A DNA stretch of 64,000 bases from Apodemus sylvaticus (GCF_947179515.1 NC_067495.1:65831411-65895410), one strand, 5' to 3'. Counted from the first letter of the stretch, positions 45,500-55,596 are shown. Notes: generated by a model from the sequence alone, not told the origin. Program-made: numbers and translations.

Positions 45500-45560
45500 C
45501 TTCCTCCCGCCGCCCCTCCCCCTCCCCCATCCCCCCTTCTCCCTCCTCCCCTCCTTCCCC
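45500..45560 (-). other. G-run tract on the Atrx coding strand
   Basis: The plus strand reads cccctccccctcccccatcccccc, so the coding strand has four or more G-runs of 4-6 with single or short spacers. It sits about 700 bases downstream of the inferred start, in the first intron. The sequence satisfies the usual G-quadruplex pattern. Confidence 0.7.
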
Positions 45561-45735
45561 ACGCAATCGCTGGGCCCCAAGATTAGGAAGAATGACCGCA
45601 AGCGTTCAGTGCCCCCCGCGATCCCCCGGCCTCGACTCCGCGGGCACAGAGGCGTGAGCCGAGCAGGGGCTCCCGACTCCGCAGCTGCGGGAGGCGGGGA
45701 AGGCGACGCGCGCACTGCATGCCGCCCCCGACCGA

Positions 45736-45806
45736 CACACAGACACACACGCACACACACTCACACAGTCACACAGTCACACACACACACGCACATACAC
45801 ACACCC
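45736..45806. repeat. (CA)n within the CpG island
   Basis: Interrupted CACACA with ACGC and AGTC units; the only repeat in the promoter region. Confidence 0.85.
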
Positions 45807-45994
45807 CGAGCCCCGGCTGGGGCTTCCCACCGCGCTCCCCCAGCCCCGCTCACCTAGAGGGAAAACGATGCCGCTGACCGCGAAGCCGCGCGCGGGCCTA
45901 GGGCACCTAGCGCACGTCTTTGCAAACACCCCACTCGAGTGGAAGGCGCCCGGGAGCAGAACGCCGGGGCCCGTGACAAGGGCTTGCGTTTTAC

Positions 45995-46014
45995 CTCATG
46001 GGCTCAGCGGTCAT
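45995..46014 (-). CDS. Atrx: Atrx coding exon 1 (start codon to donor)
   Basis: Twenty coding bases encode MTAEPM plus the first two bases of a serine codon, followed by the donor gtaaaacgc on the minus strand. The start at 46014 has A at -3 and the human-like leader end AAAAC. The codon interrupted by intron 1 is completed by the T that opens exon 2 (AG|T, Ser7). A second in-frame ATG (residue 6) lies 15 bases downstream and could act as a backup start. The exon continues upstream as the 5' untranslated leader to about 46248. Confidence 0.95.
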
Positions 46015-46148
46015 GTTTTGGGCTCGGACGGCCGCTTGGCTTCGGCAACCCCTTGGGTACCGTTCTGCGCTCCTCGGCGCCAGTAGCTGAAGGAAAAGTA
46101 CTGGGATCTTAGTAGTCACCGCAGCTGGTGCTGGATCGTCCTCACAGC

Positions 46149-46217
46149 TCAGAGGCCGCTACCGCTGCTGCTGCTGCAAGAGCCACGGAAACAAAGCGAG
46201 GCCGACGCCGACGCCAT
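46149..46217 (-). other. Upstream ORF in the Atrx leader (22 codons plus stop)
   Basis: The ATG at 46217 has a strong Kozak context (A at -3, G at +4; aaaATGg). The frame runs MASASASLCFRGSC, then a Ser/Gly run, and ends at TGA 46151-46149, which is 134 bases before the main ATG. The human leader as I recall it carries an ATG at the same place with a 22-codon frame sharing SLCFRGSC and the same end. The start codon lies within a YY1-type AAAATGGCG element. Translation of the peptide is not shown by sequence alone; the frame could equally be a passive ribosome-loading element. Confidence 0.6.
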
Positions 46218-46222
46218 TTTGT
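46211..46222 (-). promoter_or_regulatory. YY1-type element at +27 to +38
   Basis: On the minus strand the sequence reads ACAAAATGGCGT, close to the AAnATGGCG core bound by YY1. The element is placed just downstream of the inferred start in the orientation usual for such promoters. It contains the upstream ORF start codon. Confidence 0.55.
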
Positions 46223-46245
46223 TGGGCCGAGGCTCGGGCAGGAGA

Positions 46246-46317
46246 ATTGGCGCGTCCTCCCTCTTCCTCTTTCCGTCATCTATTGGCTACCTCTGCCAGA
46301 GCTCAGTGTCTTATTGG
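46246..46317 (-). promoter_or_regulatory. Three CCAAT boxes (NF-Y type)
   Basis: CCAAT occurs on the minus strand at 46246-46250, 46282-46286 and 46313-46317; the latter two have the context GTAGCCAATA. With a start near 46248 they sit at about +1, -35 and -66. Two CCAAT boxes about 31 bases apart are typical of NF-Y-driven TATA-less promoters. Further upstream, 46361-46368 (CGACGTCA) matches 7 of 8 positions of the CRE palindrome. Confidence 0.55.
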
Positions 46318-46694
46318 CTACGGAAATTCACCTTCTTTGGGGGCCTGTTGCTAAGGCGGTCGACGTCATTTGATCCCCTCCACCTCTTTATAGAGGGGTC
46401 CAGTTCACTCAGTGCTGACCTCAAAGTGCCAGGTATCTCTCCTGACTTTATCAAGAAAATGCCCTCCTGGTCCAGCCTCTTTACTTGCACATAATTGGGG
46501 AAACAACACTCCATTTACGTTTATTGAGAATTTACTGTATGTCGACCACTATACAGATCCTTTATCTGAATGCCATGCTTGAACCATCCAAAGTAGGCAC
46601 ACCTGACATGTTACTGGGTGAGGAAACCAAAGCACAAATTCCACATTCAACCAAACATCCATCCTTGGAGGGGAGGGTGCACATACATTCTTGT

Positions 46695-46770
46695 GCTGTT
46701 TTGAATCCAAGGCTTTGTGCATGTTAGGCAAATACTGTATCATCGAGCTATGTCCTAACCCCCCCCCCAG
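46695..46770 (-). mobile_element. ID SINE, antisense to the window
   Basis: aatccaaggctttgtgcatgttaggcaaatactgtatcatcgagctatgtcc is reversed ID; a C-run follows. Confidence 0.65.
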
Positions 46771-46924
46771 CCCCCCACACACAGTCATGAATCTCTATAG
46801 CCACCCAAAATATAAATATTTTCTTTGCTATTTTATAGTATTAATTTCTCTTCTATGTATTTTAAGTATAATATTTAGCTTGCCAACGCTTATACGTGTG
46901 AATTTTTACCTTTTGTGAGAAGAC

Positions 46925-47050
46925 AATGAGAAAAATTCTGGTTATATAGTCCTGACTAGACTGCAACCCAACATGCAGATGAGGCTAGCCTCAAACTTGC
47001 AGTGACCTTGCAGCCTCCCAAGTGCTTAGAAGGCAGGTTATACCCCCATC
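46925..47050 (-). mobile_element. Old antisense B1
   Basis: ggttatatagtcctgactagactgc...aggctagcctcaaacttgcag...cctcccaagtgct. Confidence 0.6.
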
Positions 47051-47467
47051 ATACTTACGGATACTTACAGATACTTATATGGATATGATCAACCAGATGT
47101 TGGCATATAATTCTCTTGAGAATGAACAAATTTGAAATTGTCACACACAGGTAAGCCATTACTTCAATCTAACGTGATTGGGGGTATATCGCACAAAACA
47201 AACAATCCAATTTTGTTTTCCTCATTTCATTTTTCATTCATAATCTCTGCAAATCACAATTAAGTTTTCTAATTGGAAGTATCCAATTTTGTGCCCACAT
47301 TTATTCTGCAACACATGTTCCTTTCCTTTATCTTGTTTGTTCTGCTTATTTTTCATGAAATATGCAACAGCTTTGGTCATGCTTAGATGTCGGGGTGGCA
47401 GTTTGGACTAGAATAGCAAGAGAAGAGTCTCATTCCAAACAATGCATTCCAACAAGCAGAGTAGTGT

Positions 47468-47810
47468 TGTTTTTCTGGTTTCTGAGACAGGGTTTCTTGT
47501 GCAGTCCTAGCTCTCTTTGAACTTGCTCTGTAGACCAGGCTAGCTTCCAGTTCAGAGATCCAACTGCCTCTGCCACCTGAGTATTTAGACTAAAGGCATA
47601 TGCCAGCACACCCAGCTAACATATAAAGATTTGAGTATTTTGTTAATGTTTGCATGTTTAAGAGAGCCTGGATGGATGGATGTGCACAAGTCCTCACACT
47701 GAAGAAGAGGATGTAGGACCCCTGGCACTGGAGTTACAAGAAACCATGAACTGCCAGATGTAGGTGCTGGGAACAGCAAGTGCTCCTAACCATCTCTTCA
47801 GCCTCTAACA
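47468..47810 (-). mobile_element. Antisense B1 followed by antisense B2/B3
   Basis: B1 47475-47618 (tctgagacagggtttcttgtgcagtcctagctc...cagcacacccagct); B2/B3 47625-47808 ending taaccatctcttcagcc. Confidence 0.8.
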
Positions 47811-47950
47811 TACATTTTTTATGTCTTTTCATAGTACTTCTAATGATTATTTGGGAATTTGACATTATGAACCCCATCACACTCACTTCCTAGTCTTCCA
47901 AGGTCTGCTCCCCCCCCCCCATTCTGACCTCCTCCACTCCAAAACAAGAA

Positions 47951-48026
47951 GGGGGAGGAGGAGAAAGAAGAAGAAGAAGAAGAAGAAGAAGAAGAAGAAG
48001 AAGAAGAAGAAGAAGAAGAAGAAGAC
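47951..48026 (+). repeat. (GAA)n microsatellite
   Basis: About 20 uninterrupted GAA/AAG units. The poly-Ser and poly-Phe open frames across it are artefacts. Confidence 0.95.
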
Positions 48027-48064
48027 AAGTAATTGTGTTGCCCATAGTATGGTCAAACTCCCAG

Positions 48065-48372
48065 TGGCTGAAAGCTCAATGGTGTAGAGCACTGGCTGCT
48101 TTTCTAGAGGATCTGGGTTCAATTCCCAGTACCCACATGCAGACTCACAACCTTGCCAGGCAGTGGTGCTGCTTGCCTTTAATCCCAGCACTTGGGAGGC
48201 AGAGGCAGGCCTGGTCTGAGTTCAAGGCCAGCCTGGTCTACAGAATGAGCTCCAGGACAGCCAGGGCTACACAGAGAAACCCTGTCTCGGAAAAAAAAAA
48301 TCCAAAAAAACAAAAGAAAAAAGAAAAAAGAAAAGAAAAGAAAAGAAAGAAAGAAAGAAAGAAAGAAAGAAA
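48065..48372 (+). mobile_element. B2 piece followed by B1 with (GAAA)n tail
   Basis: B2-type ggctgaaagctcaatggtgtagagcactggctgctttt (48065-48152), then B1 (48153-48300) with tail aaaatccaaaaaaac and (GAAA)n to 48372. Confidence 0.88.
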
Positions 48373-48774
48373 ACTGAGCCTGTCCTCCAGATGCCATTCC
48401 TTGGATAGCATACATTTTTGATGAACAGAAACTTAAAACATTTGAAATAATTTTTAAATGTTGGAGATCTACTACCAACTGTGGAAATCAACCTTCTGTT
48501 CAATAATGTTCTTCTTCTGTGTTTAATACATTAAATATTACTTAAACACAAGTTACAGAATTCATGTTCTTCCTCCTTAAGAAATAAAGTTAACCTGAAA
48601 GGTCCATTTCATCACAACAAATATGCTTGCTATCTAACACACACAACTATGAAAAAATAGTAACTCATCTATTATTTTAATCTGAATGAACTTTGTTTGT
48701 TTATTTTGTTTTGGGGGGACAAGTTTTTGTGTAGCCCAGACTGGCCTCAAACTCACTATGTAGCTGGAAGATCA

Positions 48775-49090
48775 GTTTTAATTGCCACCACTTTGACACA
48801 ACCTAGAATCACCTGGGAGAAGGGCCTCTAAGGTTGTCCAGAGGGAATTATCTTGATTGTATTAATTGAGGTGGGAAGACCTGCCCACTGTGGGTAACAC
48901 ATTTCCCAAGGCTGTGGATTCTGAACTGTGTAAGAATGAAGAAATGGAGCTGAGCGTTAGCACGCATGCATGCATGAGTTCATTTCTCTCTGCACTTGAC
49001 TGCAGATGTAACCATTTGTTTCCAGTTCCTGCTACCTTCGCAACTATATAACCTAGAACTGTGAGACAATTAAACCCTTCTTCCTTAAGA
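48775..49090 (+). repeat. Unnamed rodent repeat
   Basis: Reads as a common rodent interspersed repeat: cacaacctagaatcacctggga, ttgattgtattaattgaggtgggaagacctgcccactgtggg, and the end gtgagacaattaaacccttcttccttaag. I recognise the family but cannot name it with certainty. Confidence 0.6.
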
Positions 49091-49239
49091 CGTTTTGTCA
49101 GGACATTTTATCGCAACACAGAAAGCATGGTCTTGGACTCCTGAGACTCTAGAGCACTGTGATTCCTGGCATTTGCTAACATTCTGTGTTGTTTGGGGTC
49201 TTTTTTTTTTTTTTTTTAACATTTTACTCTGTATCCCAG

Positions 49240-49609
49240 CGTGTGACTTGAATATGTATGGCCCCCATAGACTCATGTGTTTGAATGCTTAGTCCATAGA
49301 GACTGACACCATTAGGAGGTGTGGCCTTGTTGGAGTGGGTATGGCCTTGCAAGAGGAAGTATGTCACTATGGGGGCAGGCTTTGAGGTCTCCTATGCTCA
49401 CAGTCTCCTTCTGCTGCCTTTGAATCAAGATGTAGAATCTCAGTTCCTTCTCCAGTGTCATGTCTGCCTGCGTGCTAGAGAAGATGGTTCTGTGCTTCTG
49501 ACTATGGATTACTCTTGCAGAGAAGCTGCATTCAGTTCCCAGCAGTCACTCAGGCAATTCACAGCTGCCCATTACCTCAGCAACATATGCAGCTCCGATA
49601 GTGTGAAAA

Positions 49610-49654
<45 letters not shown>

Positions 49655-49660
49655 ATTCAC
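49240..49660 (+). repeat. Unnamed rodent repeat plus B2/B3 piece and (CA)n
   Basis: accattaggaggtgtggccttgttggagtgggt...caaagtatgtcactatgggggc-type sequence (about 49240-49480), then a short SINE-like piece and (CA)20 at 49612-49651. Confidence 0.6.
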
Positions 49661-49679
49661 ACAATCAAACATAAAATAT

Positions 49680-49775
49680 GGCCAGGCATGGTTGTGTACA
49701 TCTTTAATCCCCACACTCAGAAGGTACAGACGGGTGAATCACTGTGAGTTCCTTGGCAGGGATAAAAAGAGAGAC
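49680..49775 (+). mobile_element. B1 SINE, truncated
   Basis: ggccaggcatggttgtgtacatctttaatcccc to gtgagttccttggcagg. Confidence 0.7.
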
Positions 49776-50429
49776 CAGAACTCAGAGGTGCTCAGTCTGT
49801 TTCTCAATCTCTCTCTCTCTCTCTTCATACAGTTTTTTCAATGATAGCTTAGATATCTTCAGATGAAATGTCCCAGTGATTTTTTTCTGCACTGTACTTT
49901 TCCATTGCTCCCAAATTTTTCCTATAATGAGAATATATTATAAAGGCGATGGGGGAAATTAATTTTAATTCTTGCAAGTAACAAAAGGATTATCCATTTC
50001 TAGCAACAAATATGAACCAAGTAGGGATTATGCCAACATAAACCTCAGCTCATTATTTTAACAGATGTTCTCATTAGATTCTAGTACTAGTGAGGCCCAC
50101 ATCTAGTGAGGGTGCATATCACGAATCTTGTGGCAGAGTTTCCTCACATCAAGGACACCCAGAAGCAGAGAGATCAAGTGCCCTCCCAGCTAGATGCTTT
50201 GTTTTTCCCCCTTTTCCTTTTATCTGGCTCTGCAAGGGGTTGGATTACTCACACTCAAGCCTAGCTTTCCCCCTGAGTTCAGGCCTCTGGAAAGGCCCTA
50301 CTAATCGCTCCTCAATCTGTTCAAGTCAAGGCCTTTATACCCCAGTTAATCTTCTGTACAGCTTTTGTGTCTGCCCTTGAAAGAAAGTGTTTTTTATAAT
50401 TTTTTTATTTGCTTCTACCTGATTTTCTA

Positions 50430-50660
50430 TTTTGCTTTGGTTAATGTATGTTGAGTCTCTGTTGTAGGTTGAGTACAACTTTAGAATTGGTTTTATCTTG
50501 CCGTATATTCACAGGCTTCATTGTAAAATGCATCCCTTTGTCCTTTGTTCTTGTCTTGAAGTCTATGTTGTCTAATATTAACAAAGCCACTCCTGCTCTC
50601 TTTACTCTTCACTTGGCATGTCATCAATTATTTATTGTTAAATTTGGTTTTGGGCTTTTT
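50430..50660 (-). mobile_element. Old LINE-1 fragment, antisense to the window (probable)
   Basis: ttgaagtctatgttgtctaatattaacaaagccactcctgct is the reversed ORF2 motif also seen at about 62240. Diverged; flanks not resolved. Confidence 0.55.
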
Positions 50661-51599
50661 GTTTGTTTTAAGAATAGCACAGGTGTCATTTGTAGATAGA
50701 TAGAAAATAGGTAAGTCTGGTTATAAAACAAAATTTCAGTGTGCTAACATGGTTTTATTGTGTTTAGGGTTTGGTTTCTGTTTCTGGATGAAAAAAATAA
50801 ATAAATAAAATGTAAAAGAAATAAAACATAACTGGTCCCATGTTTTTGGCACCAAATGAAAGAAAGAAAGGAAGGAAGGAAGGAAGGAAAAAGGAAAGAT
50901 GACTGCTCCTAGGTATGTTGTAGGACAAAGCTGATTGTAGATAAAAGGGGGATGACAGTCAGAGGCAGAGACCTGTAGAAAACGCCAGAATGATCATGAC
51001 CATAGCGAGCTGTGCCATGTGGGAGAGGTGGGAAGAGGGAGGGCAGACAGAGCACGTGAGGCAGCTAGGAGGCCTAAAGGCACAAAGAGAGCAAGCCAGG
51101 AAAATGATTGGATTATAGAGGTAAAAGCAATCCAGAAGGCCAGTCAGGAGGCCTGTGTAACAGGTAGGGAAGGAGGGACGCTGGGAGAACCTGATTGCCA
51201 GTGTCCAATTTGATATTTAAAATATGCACCTCAGCCATCTGTCCTGTCCAGGTTTGAAATCAATAGTTTTCATTTTTTTGGGTGGGGAGATGGCATTGCT
51301 GTTTGTTTGCTGAGTTGGGTTGGTTGTTCACAGGGAAGGGGAATTGAAAGACTTTTTTTGTTTTGCACAGTTTTATACAGCCCAGCAATGTAGCTGAGGA
51401 TGACTTTGAGCTTATGAACCCTCCTGTCTCCATCTCCCACTGAGAGACTTGGGTACAGACCATCTCTACTGGTCCACGCAGGACTGAGAGCCTAGCTCGT
51501 GCTGGACAAGCACTCTACATGTTTTGATGTAATATTTTAATGCTTTTGTTGATTTTTATTTTTAATTTATTTTACTTTTTAAATTAGTTTATAAGATAA

Positions 51600-51768
51600 T
51601 GGGCTTAATGGATGTGACAACACATCTCAGCATGTGCTGAGACAGGAGAATTATCACAAGTTTAAGACCAGCTTGGGCTATCTGTCAAGTTCCAGGCCAG
51701 CCAGTGTTACATAAGGAGACTCTGTCTCCAAACAATATTTTTTGTTATGATAGCTTTATGCGTACAAG

Positions 51769-51805
<37 letters not shown>

Positions 51806-51956
51806 ACTTACATAGACAAATGGATATATTGAAACCAAAAATTAAAAATAAGAACAACAACAAAAAAGAAACTGGCTACCATGTAGCCAAAGCTAGCTTT
51901 GAACACCTGATCAGGAGGTCAAGGTCATAGCTAGTCTGGGCTACAGGAGATCCTAT

Positions 51957-52004
<48 letters not shown>
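51600..52004 (+). repeat. Old B1-like copies with (CA)n and (GA)n
   Basis: B1-like 51605-51735 (ggatgtgacaacacatctcagcatg...gtctcc), (CA)n 51773-51803, a further B1-like remnant (51880-51957) and (GA)23 at 51959-52004. Confidence 0.65.
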
Positions 52005-52006
<2 letters not shown>

Positions 52007-53218
52007 TAAAGTGTTCAATTAACATGTACTTGAGAATTCTCCCAAGTTCCTTCAGCTCCTGCTAGTTTCGGTCAGTTGTGCTCAGAAGCCAGACATTCTT
52101 CCTAAGATTTCAGTCTTTTTTGTTCAGTAAGCCTTATTCATGACTGTGATGGGAGAAGCTTTTCTTAGGAATACACAACACACAGCTGTGATCGCCTGAA
52201 AGGGAACCCACAACAAATGGAAGTATTGGTTGCATCAATACCCAACTTGGGAAGCAGACTTTCTATTTGGAACGTGGGTGAGGAGCTATTTTCCTAAGCA
52301 GAGGTGACTCAAAAGCCATCGCACCACAAGAAGTCCATGCTGATGCTCCTGAGCCTCAAGCGCATGCCTGCAGCTTTCTGCCCAAGTTACAGGAAGCCAG
52401 GGCGCCAGAGTCTCTCCCAGGAGCACCGGCCCCTCCCCTTGCTGTTGTTTATGCCTTTAGCTAGGGAAAGGCCTCCAAGACTCTCCTAAATTTCTGCTTT
52501 CTCAGGCACATGACTTTTTGTTTACCTCTTTGGTCTTAGAAGCCTCCCCCTCATACAGAGCCTGTTTCTATTCCCAGGAAACTGCCTTAAAACAGTGACC
52601 TAATTTATGCTGGCATCTACAGTATGTTCCATGGGCACATGAAAAAAAACATGAATTTTGTTTTATTAAATATAAGAAACATTAGATATTAATTTTCTAT
52701 CAAGCACATTAAGAAAATTGGTTTTTAAGAGTAGGAATGCAAATGTTTTCATATGTTTTTTCTGTCTTCCTTACCATTATGCAAATGTTTAATCCTCCAA
52801 ACATTTTAAGAAAACTTAAAAGTAACAGTTCTACAGCTAAAAATCACATATTGATCTTACATAATGATAATGAGAGACTTCAGTACCCAACTTTAACCGA
52901 CAGACGTGTCATCCATAAAAAAAAAAAAACTAAACAGAGAAACACTGGAGTTAGATAATGTCATAAATCAAACTGTCTAACAGTCATCTACAGAATGTTC
53001 CACCCAAACACAAAAGAACAGATTTTCTTCTCAGCAGCTCACAAGGAACTTTTTCCAAAGTTGACCACATACTTGGACTCAAAACAAGTCTCAAGAGGTA
53101 TAAAACAACTGAAATAATCCCTGCATCCTATCTGACCAAGCTGGCTATCGCCATGGAAAACAGCAGAAAGTATACAAACTCATGAAAACTAAACAAACTG
53201 CCACTAAAAAAAAAAAAA

Positions 53219-53405
53219 AAAAAAAAAAAGTCAACCAAGTGACCTTGTAGGCCAGATTTAAAGCACCTTAAGGAAATTCCGGGATGGGGGAAGGAGGGTA
53301 GGTGGCCTTTATCTTGCTCCACCTCTAGGGACATTCCATTACTGGGGTGTGGGAGCTGGAAATTGTTCCTGGGAAGGTCTGGGAATTGTAGGAATTAAGA
53401 AGGAA
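53219..53405 (-). mobile_element. LTR fragment, antisense to the window, in LINE-1
   Basis: Reverse-complemented, it matches the retroviral LTR at 55.15-55.33 kb closely (ggaatgtccctagag, tggagcaagataaa, gctttaaatctggcct, caaggtcacttgg). It is preceded by a run of about 25 As. Confidence 0.8.
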
Positions 53406-53661
53406 ATAAAAAAAACTTTTTAGAATCAAATGAAAATGAAAACATACCCAAATCTACGGGACACAATAAAAGCAGTTCTGATAGACATGTTCATAGCACT
53501 ATGTGCCTACAACAACAACTGGAGAGATCTCATATTAACAACTTAACTGCATACTTGAAAGTACTAGAACAACAGGAAATAATAACACCAAAAAAGAGTA
53601 GATGTGAATAAACAATGAAACCCAGGGTTGAAATCAATGAAATAGAAACAAAAAAGCAATA

Positions 53662-53805
53662 CAGGCCAGGTGGTGTTGGCTGACACCTTTAATGCCAGCA
53701 CTGGGAAAGCAGAGAAGAACCTCTGTGAATTAGAGGCCAGCCTGGTCCACAGGGCAAGTTCCAGGATAGCCAGTGCTGTTATATGATGAAATTCTGTGTC
53801 AAAAA
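53662..53805 (+). mobile_element. B1 SINE (diverged) in LINE-1
   Basis: aggccaggtggtgttggctgacacctttaatgccagc...tagaggccagcctggtccac...gaaattctgtgtc. Confidence 0.75.
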
Positions 53806-54364
53806 GCAAAACAATTACAAGCGAGTATCCCTTGTGAATGTAGGAAAAAAAAACCACTCAATAAAATAATTGCAAACTAGATCCAAGAACACATCAAAAA
53901 GATTGTCTACAATGATCTAGTAGATAAGTTTCATTCCAGAAAGAAAGAGATAGTTCAGTGTAGGTCAGTCAATAAATGTGATCCACCACATAAACAGACT
54001 GAAAGACAAAAACCACATGATCTTCTCAGTAGATGTGGAAAAGTCTCAGACAAAATCCAACACCCCTTCAGGAAATAAATCTTGGAGAGATCAGCTATAG
54101 AAATCACATACCTAAACAAAATAAAGGCAATTTACGGCAAGCCTGTAGCTAACATCAAATTAAATAGAGAGAAACTTATAGGAGAAGATGGGGATGTCCA
54201 CTTTCTCCATATGTATTCGATATAGTACTTGAAGTTCTAGCTAGAGCAATAAGACAACTAAAATAAATTAAGAGGATACAAATGAGAAAGGAAGAAGTCA
54301 AGGAAGGTATCTTTATTTGTGGATGAGTTTATACATTAAAAACTACATCAGAACACTTCTACAC

Positions 54365-54534
54365 CTTTTTTTTTTTTTTTTTTTTTTTTTGGTTTTTTGA
54401 GACAGGGTCTCTCTGTGTAGCCCTGGCTGTCCTGGAACTCACTCTGTAGACCAGGCTGGCCTAAAACTCAGAAATCCGCCTGCCTCTGACTCCCAAGTGC
54501 TGGGATTACAGGCATGCGCCACCACTGCCTGACT
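54365..54534 (-). mobile_element. B1 SINE in LINE-1, 15-bp target duplication
   Basis: T-rich tail, then reversed B1. Perfect duplication AGAACACTTCTACAC at 54350-54364 and 54535-54549; a recent insertion. Confidence 0.95.
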
Positions 54535-54999
54535 AGAACACTTCTACACATTATAAACACTTTAAGCAAAGTAGGAAGATACAAAATTAACATATAAAAA
54601 TAATAGCCTCCCTGTATACAGATGACAGACTGAAAACAAAATCAGGGGGAAAATGCCTGTTACAATAGCTTCAAAACAAAATAAAAATCTTGGTGTAACT
54701 CTAAACAACCAAGTGAAAGACTTATAAAAACGAAAAGACACTGAAGAAAGAAATGAAAGTTATCAGAATATGGAAAAATCTCCCATGATCATGGCTCATG
54801 GATAGATAGGATTAATATTGTTAAAATGGCTATCCTACCAAAAGCACTCTACAGATTCAATGCAACCTCCATTAAAATTCCAACTCGATTCTTCATTAAA
54901 AAAAAAAAAAAAAAAAAAAAAACCTGAAAAGACATTTTTCAATTTCAGTTGTAAACACAAAAACCCAGGATAGCCAAAACAATCCAGAACTCCTGGAGT

Positions 55000-55475
55000 T
55001 ATTGAGAAGGCTAGGCTGACTCCAAGACAGGCTTCAAATTTGGGAGATAAGGCCTAAATCTCTGTTTCCAAGAAGAGGTGAAGGCCAGGCCTCAGAAGCC
55101 ACCTGCCACCTGGCCGGAGGCAAGGACAATGAGTCAGCAGCAGTTTCCCAGACTTCCTGGATTACTTCCTCAGCAACAATTCCCAGTCCTCCCCAGCAAC
55201 AGTTTCCAGCCCCAGCACCTTAGGAATGGAATGTCCCTAGAGATGGAGCAAGATAAAAGTCACCTACTCCCAGAATTTCCTTCAGGGGCTTTAAATCTGG
55301 CCTGCAAGGTCACTTGGTCATCCATCTTGGTAATGGGAGACGCCAACATGCTGGACTTGTGCAGAGTAAAACACTCTGCATTTAACATACTATTTGAGTC
55401 AGGGGTATCATTCTTGGTGAATCATGGACCCTTATTTGGGGGCTCTTGAGAGATTCACTGGAAACCCCCTGACCC
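55000..55475 (+). mobile_element. 5' LTR of a gammaretrovirus-like element
   Basis: This follows LINE-1 sequence ending at about 54995. It includes a CA/GC-rich repeated part (cagcaacaattcccagtcctccccagcaacag), tttaaatctggcct and the end cttgagagattcactggaaacccc. Its similarity to the antisense fragment at 53219-53405 marks it as a family LTR. It precedes gag-like sequence in the same orientation. Confidence 0.65.
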
Positions 55476-55596
55476 AAATAATGAAGTAAGCCCAGGCACC
55501 CAGTTGACTTTTGTCCATCTCTGGTTTCCTTTTTTTGGGTTTAATCTGTGTTTCCTTTCTGTTTTATTTATTTATATATATTTTGGTTTTTCTTTT

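Larger units (their letters stand above)
15871..45994. other. Atrx intron 1
   Basis: This intron is 30,124 bases, the largest interval in the window, and at least half consists of SINEs and simple repeats. Quieter stretches with no nameable feature include 15900-16200, 18490-18820, 19000-19490, 22450-23290, 26160-26500, 26700-26935, 29640-29940, 33400-34490, 39400-39900, 41210-41510, 42180-42780 and 44300-45250. I saw no alternative ATRX exon, no tRNA gene and no other protein gene apart from the Sumo2 retrocopy. Confidence 0.8.
1..46248 (-). other. Atrx: Atrx gene, 5' portion (exons 1-6 of a larger gene)
   Basis: This is the span from the inferred transcription start to the window edge. Six exons on the minus strand splice into one continuous frame of 481 coding bases, giving residues 1-160 plus one base of codon 161. 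The exon order, the splice phases (intron 1 phase 2, intron 2 phase 1, intron 3 phase 0, intron 4 phase 2, introns 5 and 6 phase 1) and the N-terminus beginning MTAEPMSESKLNTLVQKLHD match ATRX as I know it. ATRX is a nuclear ATP-dependent remodeller. With DAXX it deposits histone H3.3 at telomeres, pericentric heterochromatin and silenced retroelements, and its ADD domain reads H3K9me3. The ADD and helicase exons are not in this window. The part present is acidic and serine-rich and has no enzymatic motif. The gene is X-linked in mammals. Confidence 0.96.
46015..46248 (-). promoter_or_regulatory. Atrx: Atrx 5' untranslated leader (inferred)
   Basis: The leader is about 234 bases. The start at about 46248 is inferred because the sequence from there (AATTCTCCTGCCCGAGCC on the minus strand) aligns with the beginning of the human ATRX mRNA as I remember it. 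The leader contains one upstream ATG, listed separately, and no other ATG before the main start. It is GC-rich in its distal half and includes a short run of AGC triplets. Confidence 0.75.
45250..46400. promoter_or_regulatory. Atrx CpG-rich promoter region
   Basis: CpG dinucleotides are dense from about 45280 to 46230, in contrast to the AT-rich, CpG-poor flanks. There is no TATA box at the expected place. The region covers the promoter, exon 1 and the first 750 bases of intron 1. It is nearly free of interspersed repeats apart from a (CA)n tract. An ETS-type core (CACTTCCT) lies at about 45497. This is a typical housekeeping CpG-island promoter. Confidence 0.85.
52855..54995 (+). mobile_element. 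LINE-1 ORF2 fragment (old), split by three insertions
   Basis: Runs in the sense direction with typical rodent L1 ORF2 phrases: gagagacttcagtacccaac, agttgaccacatacttggac, aatccaacaccccttca, aagcactctacagattcaatgcaacc and aaacccaggatagccaaaacaatcc. Many indels and stops. It is interrupted by an antisense LTR piece (53219-53405), a B1-like SINE (53662-53805) and an antisense B1 (54365-54534). Confidence 0.85.

Noticed and set aside
45609..46373. Plus-strand open frames in the CpG island as a divergent gene
   Set aside because: GC-rich sequence opens frames by chance; one is Thr/His-rich through the (CA)n. No splice signals or known protein were recognised.
47840..48191. Poly-Ser and poly-Phe frames
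   Set aside because: Translation of the (GAA)n tract in its different frames and strands.
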